The notes below the pieces were generated by a model. It worked only from the letters and a program-made list of their open reading frames with translations, had not been told where the DNA came from and searched no databases. This document shows, piece after piece, positions 31,557 to 41,160 of a stretch of DNA of 64,000 bases (position 1 is the first letter of the stretch; every line of letters begins with the position of its first letter). The position numbers were made by a program, and so were the translations under genes. The stretch covers positions 120,001-184,000 of the forward strand of contig JAHDVF020000438.1 in the NCBI GenBank assembly GCA_022606425.2, written 5' to 3'. The DNA comes from Lepidostoma basale (lineage: Eukaryota; Arthropoda; Insecta; Trichoptera; Lepidostomatidae).

Positions 31557-31735
31557 TTTTATATTAATTCTTATGACATGTGATAGGAAGTTTATCTATC
31601 ACCATTTTATTGTTACGTGAATTTTACATCAGATCAAAGACTGCGTGAGAATCACACTGTCATTGCCGGGAATCGAAACCGGGACCATATGTGTGGCTGT
31701 CATAGCTGTTGCCAATCTGCCACGAAGATAATACA
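31557..31735 (-). mobile_element. SINE-Gly copy
   Basis: Head at the right: CTGCCACGAAGATA and the B-box complement GGGAATCGAAACCGGGACC. Body at the left: CACCATTTTATTGTTACGTG and ATTCTTATGACATGTGATAG. Confidence 0.78.
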
Positions 31736-32040
31736 AGTATAGAGCCGAAGCAGGGAACTGGCAAAAGACGGATGGGAAGAGAATAAATGCGGTAGAGATT
31801 CCGATGTCTGTGCGATAGAACGATGTATGATAGATTTTTTTTAAAAGACTAACGCCAAAAATTTAAATCTACGCTATTAGAATTTATTTTACAATCTTCA
31901 ATATGAGCAGAAAATAGCTCATTATTATGAAGAAGGAATCTGGTCCTGTCCAGGTTCGAACCCAAGTTCCCTTGATCAGAAGTCAAGCGTTCTATCCCTT
32001 AGACCACCACTCGATTCAAATGCTGATATAAGAAACAACA
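31736..32040 (+). mobile_element. LINE-A fragment split by SINE-Arg
   Basis: 31736-31835 carries GAACTGGCAAAAGACGGATG and the RINAVEI..MYD codons; 32013-32040 continues with TCAAATGCTGATATAAGAAA. The two parts join in register with the copy at 1560-1600, with GATT at both junctions. Confidence 0.75.
31836..32012 (-). mobile_element. SINE-Arg copy
   Basis: On the minus strand the head reads GGTGGTCTAAGGGATAGAAC (A-box region), then CTTGACTTCTGATCAAG. This is a five-pair stem with a seven-base loop and TCT at the anticodon position, as in tRNA-Arg(UCU). GGGTTCGAACCTGGAC (B box) follows. The body AGATTCCTTCTTCATAATAA and GAGCTATTTTCTGCTCATAT ends in an A-rich tail. The acceptor arm is incomplete, so it is a SINE and not a tRNA gene. 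Confidence 0.82.
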
Positions 32041-32185
32041 GCTGTGATTTGTTATTGCCTTAGGAAGGCGAAACATGTCATTTCTATAAATTGTAAAAAA
32101 AAAATTATAAAACAGGCGTTTTCATTCGTATTAATTATTTAATTTGGAGTTTTCAATCAATGTTCAAGAAACAATAAATAAATTA
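32041..32185 (+). repeat. FB1 right half
   Basis: TTGCCTTAGGAAGGCGAAAC (CGAAACATGT at 32069-32078), the arm with ACAGGCGTTTTCATTCGTAT, and the end GTTCAAGAAACAATAAATAA. Confidence 0.7.
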
Positions 32186-33549
32186 TTATTTACTTTAAAG
32201 TAAGCTGCTATAAAAATACCACAGTCACTATGATAGATTCACACTATAGAAGACTTACACGGGTAACAAACCGCGGAGAAGCTCGCCCGCGATATGCAAT
32301 TCTTGGAGTTTATAGGTACATTCAGCTTCATAGTGATCACCGCTCTCCTTATTACTAAATACGTATGCGGCACGGAGCGATATGAATTCTGTGCACAGAG
32401 AACAGAGACACAAAGAAGTAGTCAAATGGACTCATAAAATATTCAATAAAGCGAGGGCGGTCCGCTTGCAAAAGTGCCTCTCAAGAAGACAACGATTCGC
32501 GTGCAAGGTACACACACTTCGCCATTTCTACAAGAGTGTCGAATTTCTCGGTTGCATGATACATTTATTCTGGTAACGAGACCCGCAGACACAAAACCTT
32601 TTATGATGATGTAACGGCTGGTCCCGTCGCCGTCGGACGGAGCTTCGCGTATGCAAAGTGCTCGTTCCATTTCAAAACCGGATTGAGGCGATTTGTGAAT
32701 GGCGCGTATTTTCACGGAATGAAATGTCAATGGAGGGAATTTCAATCGGCGAAATAGCACGCCTCAGATGCGCCGGAAAAATCCCCGCCCTGACGTGAAA
32801 GCTCCCCTTTATGCGAACACCTGCTTCTGATTGTAAAGGGTGACTGACACTAGTCATATACCATAGATATTACACACATCAAGGCACGTACATATATGCT
32901 TTCATCACGGGAAGACACAGCATACGAAGATTGATATGCAAAGAAACCAAATACGTTCTAATTTTAAGAAAATTTCATTTCTATTTTATTTATTAAGGGT
33001 AACATACAGCGATATCAATAACATATGTATAAAAAAACATTTAGAATAATTAAAATAAGGCCAATTACATGCTACCACAAATATAAAATAAAAGTTAACA
33101 ATTAACAAATGATAGTGTGAAACAAGATTGAAGTTAAACTAAGACAAAATAAGGTATACGTAATATTTAAGAGTTAAAATACTTATAGTACTGTAAAAAA
33201 ATATATAATTAAGATTAATAATAAAAGTTATATACGAGTATTATAATATCATGTAACATCGTGGTCACATCTACGCTGAAATGTTGCTCCGATCATTTTC
33301 TTAAAATTTCGCTCGCTCAAATGAAAGACGTCAATGTCTCCAAAATGCTTGTTGTAATTGTCACAGATTCGTTACAATGCCGCGCTCTGAGCGTAGTTAG
33401 TGCGATAAACAGGAAGATGGTTGTCGCACACACCCTAAATGCGTATCTTACCTTGAGCGTAAACATAAAATAATTGGAAAAGTATTTCAAACTAATATGC
33501 CTCAAATAAAATAAAAACGAATTTAAAGACTATTAACATGCATTATCAC
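32186..33549. other. Unique region with a GC-rich island
   Basis: About 32250-32870 is GC- and CpG-rich (GGCTGGTCCCGTCGCCGTCG near 32617) with overlapping open frames on both strands (32443-32760 minus, 32382-32576 plus) that match nothing I know. It stands out from the repeat landscape and may contain an exon or a conserved non-coding element. 32880-33549 is A+T-rich with no feature; an open frame at 33261-33473 is unassigned. Confidence 0.4.
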
Positions 33550-33665
33550 AAATAACCTAAAACCATACGCGATTGTTTAACTGGTTTTAAATAGATTTTA
33601 TTTATATAAAATATATAAATATTGCGAAGGCATTCTCAAACTAAACAATCGCGTTGATTTTATAA
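33550..33665. repeat. FB4 foldback, collapsed copy
   Basis: CGCGATTGTTTAACTGGTTT, a shortened arm, GCGAAGGCATTCTCAAAC and TAAACAATCGCG. The outer arm tips pair, but most of the arms are lost. Confidence 0.55.
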
Positions 33666-33930
33666 TGAAATTCTACAAAACAAAAACCTCCACCATCAAT
33701 CTATTCATATTTTATATATTCTGCAATTATTGACTTTATAACCTTAAAATAACATTTTATCAATTGTATATAACATCATAAAAATACAGTTGATTAAATA
33801 CTAATAATTTATTTTCAGAACGAAGTGACACCATTTTTATGAAATATAAAATATAGTAGAATTATCTATGGACTTGGGGCGAAAAAAAATGTTTTTGATC
33901 AATTATAATGAATCTGTGGCCTATACTACG
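33666..33930. other. A+T-rich spacer
   Basis: Nothing recognised. Confidence 0.45.
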
Positions 33931-34075
33931 TATCTAACTATTTATCACCCCGTCTCTCCCAGGGGTAGGCAGAAAGAATGGACTGCCACACTGTTACTGA
34001 TGCGGCATTACATTTTTCTCTTTTCGCCCCCGCGGGAGACGCGGTGTGATGCATTGTGAACCTCATCGCCACCTC
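33931..34075 (-). mobile_element. SINE-T, 5'-truncated
   Basis: Starts with the LINE-A-type end (ATCACCCCGTCTCTCCCAGG, GGTAGGCAGAAAGAATGGAC). It continues into SINE-T-specific sequence (CTGATGCGGCATTACATTTT, GCGGGAGACGCGGTGTGATG, GTGAACCTCATCGCCACC). It ends where the CR1-like tail begins. Confidence 0.75.
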
Positions 34076-34592
34076 ATAATAATAAGAATATGCTAACTTT
34101 TAAAGCGCCGTTTTTGTGATGTAATCACCTCAAGGGCGCATTAAGACGTGTTATAAATCTAAATGTGAACGCTGCATCTGAGTGATATTCGCGATCGATT
34201 ACTTTCTAATAGAACAAAATATGTAAGTTTTAAATTGGGTATCAAATATGAAAAATATGGGTTTTCAGCTTAGATCTGAAGTCTGCCGGATCATTTATGT
34301 ATCTGAGGTGTGAAGGAAGATTGTTTCAAGCTGATGGACCGGCTACCGCAAATGCTCGATCTCCGAAATTTGTACTAGGGCAACGCTTTGGCCCAACTAA
34401 TTGCCGAGGAGTTCGCCGAGCGAAGTGTGGATTTCCTTGTATTTAGGCTGTCCGTTATACAGAGTTCGGATATATAATTTGGAGCCATTTCATGTTTTCC
34501 TTTGAAATTGTTGTCCTTTGAAAACTGTCCAGCAGAGTTAATACTGGATTCTTTTTGGACTCTTAAGCCAATGAAGTTCTTTGAGATGTTGT
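34076..34592 (-). mobile_element. CR1-like LINE 3' end
   Basis: (AAT)n tail, GCTAACTTTTAAAGCGCCG, CTCAAGGGCGCATTAAGACG and, further right, reversed coding sequence including the FGDRAFAVAGPSA-type and KLCWTVFK-type segments. It is the closest match to 30440-31165 and shows the uninterrupted form of the site hit at 12344. Confidence 0.82.
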
Positions 34593-35103
34593 GTTACGTC
34601 TTGCTGCTCATATTACGTATATTTTGATAAATACATTTCGTCTACTTTACAGAGTAAAATTAATAGCGAAACGGTTATACAATTCACATGTGTTGGTAAA
34701 CGTGAGCGGAGATGAATATTACCTAGTCAGGAAGCTTTCATTGTTTCAACTTTAATAATTATCACGCGGTTTGAGGTTATGCTCCAATATTTTGTAGAAT
34801 GATCATTGTGTATTCAGTTGAGCCTCATACTTTCGTACACAGCACTCTAGTAGAGATCCCGAATTTCATTATTAATCTAAAATATGAACGCTGTTGTATG
34901 GAGCTCCAGTTTTTAACCCTTCATTGCATGGTATAGCAAATTTGCTAAAAACCGAAAAGTCTTATAATATTGGTATAGAATATTTTAATATCATACATAC
35001 GAGTATTCCTGTTGCACTCTACACTCAACATTACCATCTACGTATGGCGGAAAGACTTTGATATTTTAACATTATTAACTGTTTAATTAAATTATCATTT
35101 CGA
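34593..35103. other. A+T-rich spacer
   Basis: Nothing recognised. Confidence 0.45.
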
Positions 35104-35575
35104 GAAAGCTCAAGCTCCAAGTATTCAGCAGTAGCGTTAAAAGCGTACTGCTGTACGGATGTGAGACTTGGAAGTCTACCGCGAACGTTATTGGTAAACT
35201 CAGGTGTTTATAAATAGGTGCCTTCGCTCAATATTCAAAATCTATTGGCCCCAAACAGTGTCAAATGCCGTTCTCTGGACCATGGCAGGCGAAAAGCCAA
35301 CTAGAGAACAAGTCGCTAGGCGCAAATGGCAGTGGATCGGTCACACTCTGAGACGGAACCCAGCCTGCATCGCTCAGGGCGCACTAGACTGGTCCCCTAT
35401 GGGGGGAAAGAGAAAGCGAGGCAGACCTAGAGCCACCTGGAGAAGAACCCTGCAGCAGGCCTCACTTGGGATGATGTTAAGCATCAGGCATGCGATAGAG
35501 TCGGGTGGAGAAGATTCCTTGAGGCCCTATGCACCACGGAGGTGTGACAGGACAAAAAGAAGAATTAAATTAAAT
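35104..35575 (+). pseudogene. LINE-C (RTE-type) C-terminal remnant
   Basis: Frames give KLQVFSSSVKSVLLYGCETW, then VLWTMAGEKPTREQVARRKW, QWIGHTLRRNPACIAQGALD, GKRKRGRPRATWRRTLQQAS and SGGEDSLRPYAPRR. This RKWxWIGHTLR..GKRKRGRPRxTWRR arrangement is common in RTE-type elements. The 3' end is an (AAATT)n tail at 35563-35580. A frame change near 35215 and another at the end mark it as dead. Confidence 0.8.
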
Positions 35576-35694
35576 TAAATAAACTGATTTTATTTCTTCT
35601 GAAATTGTCGCTGTTTCGCAAACCAATGTTAGCATCATCAGGTCTTACAATCAACTGATTGTAACACCATTTTGTGATGGGTTTTTTTGTGTAC

Positions 35695-35790
35695 AAAAGG
35701 CCGGTTGAACGCAATTACTGTATACAATTTATTTTAGCGATTATATTGATTCTCATGACATGTGACAGGTAGCCAATCTATCGCAAATAT
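35695..35790 (-). mobile_element. SINE-Gly 3' part
   Basis: Only the 3' half: GGTTGAACGCAATTACTGTA, ATTCTCATGACATGTGACAG and GTAGCCAATCTATCGC. Confidence 0.68.
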
Positions 35791-35852
35791 AAATATTATT
35801 GCATAAAATTTAGCTCTGAAGTAAATTTGCTACACATTTTAATCGATATGAA

Positions 35853-36296
35853 CTTTATCATAAACCCTTAATCCCCCTTCGCTCTCTTTCGGAGAAGCAC
35901 TCCGGGCCATATATTTAGCCCCAGCATAAAACAACTACAAAATCACATTTATAACTTATTGATGGTTGAGGTATTAGTTTTGAAAAACTCCATATTAATT
36001 AAATTATAGTAAACACGATTGTTTAGTGGTTTTATGTGGATTTTATTTATATATTATAAATTGTGACAAATTTGTTTCGCCTTGCGAGGGCATTCTCAAA
36101 CAGTTTGAGAATATCCTCGTAAGGCGAAACAAATTTGTCACAATTTATATAATTAATGTAAATTAAATACAAGTAAAACCACCAAATAATCGTGTTTACT
36201 ATTATTAAATTCACATTTATAATAATGTTTTCTACAAGGAATAGCCATTAGAGCTGAACCTCTGTAAGCCAGAAGATCCAAGTCCAAGGTACATAA
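35853..36296 (-). repeat. Repeat G copy split by FB4
   Basis: 35853-35954 (ACTTTATCATAAACCCTTAA, GCACTCCGGGCCATATATTT, AGCCCCAGCATAAAAC) continues at 36211-36296 (GTTTTCTACAAGGAATAGCC, ATTAGAGCTGAACCTCTG, AAGCCAGAAGATCCAAG). The host order is given by 58360-58530. Confidence 0.75.
35955..36210. repeat. FB4 foldback element with 12-bp flanking repeats
   Basis: 256 bp, mostly palindromic (arms 36006-36202): GTAAACACGATTGTTTAGTG, GACAAATTTGTTTCGCCTTG..GAGGGCATTCTCAAAC and complements. TCACATTTATAA at 35943-35954 and 36211-36222 flanks it inside repeat G. Subterminal AACTCCATATTAATTAA is shared with FB1. Confidence 0.8.
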
Positions 36297-36847
36297 ATAG
36301 TCCAAAAAAAAAAACATTGTTCCCATATTCTATTTTACCATATACAATATAACTATTATAAAAACACTATGTTGTTTCAATTTTTAAAAATCATGCAATG
36401 AAGGGTTAACCCTCGTTCTCTAGAATTTTGAATGCTCACGCGAATAGTTCTGATGTGTGAACGTCTAATAAAGCGGGCATTTTAATTTCACTTCACGGGC
36501 TAGAAACATGATATTTGAGCGGGTAACACGGCGTTAATTTAACACGAAGCACCGTATGGGGTTTCTTCGTAGGGTTTATTAGAACTCACCCACTGTGCGG
36601 TCCACTAAGCCTGTAAACTAAAACCATATACCGTATCATATGACCGACTTTCATCGCAACTCTTCAACTGAAACAAGGGAGAACTTTCTTTCATATTTTG
36701 TATCAGTTGTGGGGAACTTTTTACGTCTGAATATGTCTTGTGGGGCTTCAGCACAAAGTACAACTTGTCCAGAGTCAACAACTCGAGTGTCTCGTATGCA
36801 AGTGTACACATTGTACTAACCCACTAAAACTTTATACGTGAATATAA
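36297..36847. other. Unique sequence
   Basis: No repeat recognised. A 68-codon open frame on the minus strand (36605-36811) is unassigned. Confidence 0.4.
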
Positions 36848-36892
36848 ATTGTTTCTTGAACAACGATGTAAAACTTCATATTAAATAATTAA

Positions 36893-37101
36893 AACTAACT
36901 AAACTAACCATCACGCCGTCTCCCCGAAAGGGTAGGCAGAAAGAATGAACTGTCACACTTTTACTGATGCGGCACTTCATCCTTCGCTTTTCGCCCCGCG
37001 GGAGACGCGATGTGATGGATTGCGAACCTCATCGCCACCAATAGGCATCTTCCGCGCACACTTCGATCGTCCAACACCCACAAAATAAATCTAAAACAAA
37101 T
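36893..37101 (-). mobile_element. SINE-T, complete copy with 9-bp TSD
   Basis: 209 bp, flanked by AATAATTAA (36884-36892 and 37102-37110), which restores FB1 when collapsed. Left: the LINE-A-like end (CCATCACGCCGTCTCCCCG, GGTAGGCAGAAAGAATGA). Right: the SINE-T-specific body, TGATGCGGCACTTCATCC to ATCTAAAACAAATAAT. It fixes both ends of the family. Confidence 0.82.
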
Positions 37102-37189
37102 AATAATTAATACGAATGAAAATGCCTGTGTTCTAGAAGTTTTATTAGAATTTATGGAAATGACAAGTTTTGCCGTTCTAAGGCATTAT

Positions 37190-37680
37190 CCAGACATGTA
37201 ACCAACCCTAACGTATGGAAGCGAAGCATGGAACTGGCAGAAGAAGGATGAGAGCAGAATAAATGCGTAAGAGATGAGGTCCCTGAGACGTATGTGTGAT
37301 AGAACGATATACTACAGAATCTCAAATGCTGATATAAGAAAGGAATGTAGAGCGAAAAAAAGGTATTATGAATAAAATTATGAGAGGATTGCTGCGATGG
37401 TTCGGACATATGGAGCGCATGGATGCAGAAAGAATGGTTAAGAAAGTATACGTTAATGATGCAAATAGAGTACGGAGTCGAGGCAGATCGAGGAAAACAC
37501 GGCATGACCAAATTAATAAAATTTTAAAGGTTGCTCATGTTAGAAGTCGGAGGAATCGACGTGCGTGTATGACTCGCTGTATGAATGTTGAGGAATCTAG
37601 AGAGGTGTGCCTGGCGGTTCATTCTCTCCGCCTACCCCTACGGGGAAACGGCGTGATGGTTTGTTGTCGTTGTTGTTATA
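37190..37680 (+). mobile_element. LINE-A with (GTT)n tail, inserted in FB1 loop
   Basis: 5'-truncated near the codons for PTLTYGSEAWNWQKK. It continues with RSRINA..EMRSLRRMC, MNKIMRGLLRWFGHMERMDA, VNDANRVRSRGRSRKTRHDQ and RACMTRCMNVEESREVC to GGAAACGGCGTGATGGTTTG and a GTTGTCGTTGTTGTTA tail. It lies in the palindrome loop, where FB1 normally reads GGCATTATCAAATGT. Confidence 0.82.
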
Positions 37681-37719
37681 ATACCTAAGGATTTGCCAGG
37701 CGAAATATGTCATTCCTAT

Positions 37720-38352
37720 ATATCGCACCTTCAGGACGAAAACGACTCAACTCGAAAAATCATATTGTTGGGAAATCGCAAAAGAAGAATGTAAATTGTG
37801 ACACTTTCGTATTATTTCTTCGATTGTTTCGATTTCTTTAAAATAATCGCAGTGTACTTACTTTAAAGAAATCGAAACAATCGAAGAAATAATACGAAAG
37901 TGTCACAATTTATTTGTGAAATGTATACTTATATCTGTATACGAATCCTGGACATTAATGGATGGAATCCTGGATGGAATCCTGGACATCCTGGACCTGG
38001 AATTAATTAGTACAATCAAATCTACATAGATGGCTAACTGGAACTGCCACGTGAAAATAAGTATGGATTTGGAGTATATATACAACTTCCAAAAATGTAT
38101 CATACATGATCATAACAATGGTGGAATGGGGAATGTTGTAATTACATAAAGCGTGCGCTTGACCCAACCAATGACGGGTCATAAGTCCTGTAAACACCTT
38201 GATCATCCATAGTCAGTTTCCAGTTTGTTTCTTCGTCTCTATTGAGATATAATTAAAAATTTAAATGTCACAATTTATATTATTCTTTTGCGATTTCCCA
38301 ACAATATGATTTTTCGAGTTGAGTCGTTTTCGTCCAGAAGATGTGATATAAT
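37720..38352. repeat. FB6 foldback element carrying repeat D
   Basis: Outer arms CAGGACGAAAACGACTCAAC..AAATCGCAAAAGAA (37732-37790) pair with TTCTTTTGCGATTTCCCAAC..CGTTTTCGTCC (38281-38333). Inner arms 37792-37842 and 37862-37912 are identical over 51 bp. It sits in FB1 at TATA, with TATA on both sides. Confidence 0.8.
37914..38265 (+). repeat. Repeat D copy with 13-bp flanking repeats
   Basis: Flanked by TGTCACAATTTAT at 37901-37913 and 38266-38278 inside FB6. The first 97 bp include a short tandem of TGGAATCCTGG-like units absent from other copies. From 38010 the sequence follows the family (CAAATCTACATAGATGGCTA to CTTCGTCTCTATTGAGAT, then A-rich). The long flanking repeat and A-rich end favour retroposition. 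Confidence 0.72.
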
Positions 38353-38400
38353 AACAAAACTTCTAGAAAACAGATGAGTTCATTCGTATTAATTTTTTAC

Positions 38401-38904
38401 ACGTGTAGTTTGTAGTGTGTTACACAACTATTTTAATGAAAAATATTGTTTTTACATAATTACCATCAAATTTGTGGTGACACTTGGTGCATTATGAAAC
38501 AATTTGGTTTATAGTTGATTTCGTTTCAGCCGATGATCACTTTTGTAGCTTGTAACTGTTTTTGACACAATTCAATTCTTCATCAGAGCGACCACAAACA
38601 AAATAGAATTTATGTAGAGTTGCACCATAATTTTATATACCGACCAAAATTATGTACTCGTATGAATAGTATAGACACCTGTCGGCAATAAATGTAATTA
38701 GTGGTTGAAAAAAACTGTTATAAACTTAAGGCGTTTACACTGTGGAATTCCATTATGACGAATTTTTATGAAAACATTGTAGAATAATAGGAATTGGTGG
38801 GTCCATCCTCTCGATGTGGTCTCTCCAGAAATGTCTTCTCTGCCTACTTAATCTCACTAAGTCATATTTTTTTTATGTAAAGAGCAATTTAACAAAATAA
38901 TCTT
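38401..38904. other. Spacer with FB3 fragment
   Basis: 38715-38775 holds an FB3 arm piece (CTTAAGGCGTTTACACTGTG, GAATTCCATTATGACGAAT). The rest is A+T-rich and unassigned. Confidence 0.5.
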
Positions 38905-39020
38905 CTTCCTCTTATTCTTATTCTTAGTGTAGGCCTATTGGCCTGTTTCCTAAGAAGAATTGGCCTCCTGCGAAGTCGACTCCCAGCTGTCGATCCATCT
39001 CTTTGGTGGTCTGACCGAGT
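38905..39020 (-). mobile_element. LINE-B 3' terminus
   Basis: (TTATTC)-rich tail, then TAGTGTAGGCCTATTGGCCT, GAATTGGCCTCCTGCGAAGT and CGACTCCCAGCTGTCGATCC. The same 3' end occurs at 20068-20165 and 52835-52935. About 115 bp remain. Confidence 0.78.
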
Positions 39021-39028
39021 TTTTATAA

Positions 39029-39215
39029 AAAACACTGTTTTTTCCACTAAAAAGTGGAAAAAAAACAGTGTTTTAATTCATAAAAATAGGTTGACGAAAC
39101 CTTTGTCGCGTAAAATAAAATACAATTGTGATACAAAAAACAGTTATTTAATTTAACAGTTTAAAATGTTAAGGTATCATAGTGTTTCGGCCAAAACAAT
39201 GGACTATTTAGAAAA
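39029..39215. repeat. FB2/FB3-type foldback half
   Basis: AACACTGTTTTTTCCACT and AGTGGAAAAAAAACAGTGTT form a short hairpin (39031-39074). ATAGGTTGACGAAACCTTTG, CGCGTAAAATAAAATACAAT, TTTAATTTAACAGTTT and GTGTTTCGGCCAAAACAATG follow, as in the right half of 51935-52155. Confidence 0.65.
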
Positions 39216-39224
39216 ATGTTACAA

Positions 39225-39415
39225 TATTTATAATAAAACTTTTAGAAAACAGACATTTTAATACGTATCAATCATTTAATATGGAGTTTTACATCATTGT
39301 TACAACTACATACATACAACTACCCTTACTTGAGACTGGTCAGAAAACCCACAAGCGGTGAAAAGCCATAAAAAAAAGAAGAAGAAGAAGATGATGATTG
39401 TTCAATAAATAATAT
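39225..39415 (+). repeat. FB1 right arm with a LINE tail inserted
   Basis: The arm (TAATAAAACTTTTAGAAAAC, ATATGGAGTTTTACATCATT) is interrupted after ATCATTGTT (39293-39301) by about 95 bp ending in (GAA)n and GATGATG. FB1 then resumes with ATGATTGTTCAATAAATAA. The insert looks like the extreme 3' end of a LINE with an AAG/ATG tail. Confidence 0.6.
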
Positions 39416-40187
39416 ACAAATGATATTTTTTACAAATCGCATATTTGCATACAAACCGGTCGACAGTAAATAAAATAGAGAGTAGTTGAATAATACTGTT
39501 TTCAACTGTTATATACTTAGCTGAAATTTGATCAAAATCAGAATCTACATGCAAGGTTTGAAAGTTGGCCATTTCCATCGACATTTCAATACAGTACATA
39601 AAACACACACCAGATATCCAGATACCCAACACACACAGTGTACATAATAATATTTATTCACATTTTCCGATCGCACCGCTTTGTACACAAGTCGAGCCAC
39701 AATAGCTCACGAAATGAGGTTTGTTTACAATAGGTACTATCGCGGTCAAAAGCTCTTTATTATGTAGAAAATTTAACACAATCGAACGGGGTAGACTATT
39801 TCAGGTGTGAATTTAAAAATAATTTCGAATTCACATACATAATCCAATGTAAAGCTGTACTAAAATTATTTTAACCCTTCATTTCACGGTGTAGCAAATT
39901 CGCAACAAACCGAAAAATCTTCTTATATTTTAATTTTATACACATGTTTTACTATGCGCTACACGTTACATTCCCATCTACCTATTGAGATACAGAACCT
40001 GACGATAGTGGCACCAGTTAATTTTTTTTAAATCTATTTTATTCTGACATCTGGTTGGCGGTTGACCTGCTTCTATTGCTGCCAGTTTATTAAACAATTT
40101 TTAAGTTTAAAAAAGCTTTTATTTTTAAATAAATAAAAAACTAGCTACTTTGCATGGTTAGTATTTATATAATTGCCAATCATTGAT
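39416..40187. other. Unique A+T-rich sequence
   Basis: A 76-codon minus frame (39402-39632) is unassigned. No repeat recognised. Confidence 0.4.
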
Positions 40188-40365
40188 TACAATGCTCTGT
40201 CCTGGCATACCTCTCGGGCTTCCTCTACATTCATACATCGTACCATGCACGCACGTCGATTATTCCGACTTCGAATGTGACCGCCTTTTAGTAATTGATT
40301 AATTTGGTCATGCCATGTTTTCCTCGGCCGTCCTCGGCTATTTTTCCACTCACGCTGCTTGAGTA
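40188..40365 (-). mobile_element. LINE-A fragment
   Basis: Minus-strand codons for RSRGRPRKTWHDQINQ-type, LLKGGHIRSRNNRRACMVRC and MNVEEAREVCQDRAL. The extreme 3' end and tail are missing. Confidence 0.78.
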
Positions 40366-41160
40366 TAAATAAAAAAATATATGTAGTATAAATAAAAAAA
40401 ATTGCATTATCCCGAATTCTATTTTGCAAGAGATGACTTAAAATAGTGTTTTTGTTAAAATTTAATAAATCATGAAATGAAGGGTTATGACTTTTCAAAT
40501 GTCAAATAAAATTGTTCCACCATTCCGATTGTGAAATTTTCACAATCGTAATGGTGATAAATCACGACACGTGACCCCATTGAACATTTTAAAGATCAAA
40601 GGTATTGTTTTTTTAAACTTACAAAGGCCCTCAGAATCAGATAAAACTGACACGCTCGACTCATAAAGAGTGTACTTGACGCTCGATATAGAGTTAAAAT
40701 TACTAAATGATGCATTGCTGACACCGAACAACGAAAACGCATTACGAAACTGTACTTCAACTCCAAAGCAAAAGTCACAAGAATAATCCAAATCTGATAC
40801 GAGTTGCGCATTCTTGTTGGTATGACGTGGCATACTTATGAATTAAAATCATTTTCCCCATCCGACTCGTTCAAGGGGGAGTAACACAGCTGAAATACTA
40901 GGGAAATGTTTTTTTTTAAATTCACACAACTCAATAATTTTTGATAACTTTAGTATTAACTAACTTTATGGAAGTACTTGTTGACTCAAATCGTTGTAGT
41001 CATTTTAAATTACCATACATTTTTGCGTATTTTAAATTACCATACATTTTTGCGTATTGTATTGAAAATTTAATTGAAATAGCAATGGAATGGGAACAAA
41101 CAATAAAAATAAAAATAATGTTTTAAATAAATAACTTATACTGTTTCATGGACCGCCACA
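40366..41160. other. Unique region with an unassigned minus frame
   Basis: An open frame at 40540-40833 on the minus strand (97 codons: MPRHTNKNAQLVSDLDYSCD at the start) has no recognised domain; its Cys/Phe-rich middle is not diagnostic. A short hairpin, CCATTCCGATTGTGAAA / TTTCACAATCGTAATGG, lies at 40519-40554. I do not call a gene. Confidence 0.35.

Larger units (their letters stand above)
36848..38400. repeat. FB1 element exploded by nested insertions
   Basis: FB1 parts lie at 36848-36892 (end and outer arm), 37102-37190 (arm, GACAAGTTTTGCCG, loop), 37681-37725 (GGCGAAATATGTCATTCC) and 38353-38400 (ATAATAACAAAACTTCTAG, ACAGATGAGTTCATTCG). Between them sit SINE-T, LINE-A, and FB6 with its own passenger. 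Confidence 0.75.

Noticed and set aside
40540..40833. 97-codon minus frame as a host exon
   Set aside because: No domain, no splice signals that I could defend, and no conservation evidence. Kept as an unassigned frame.
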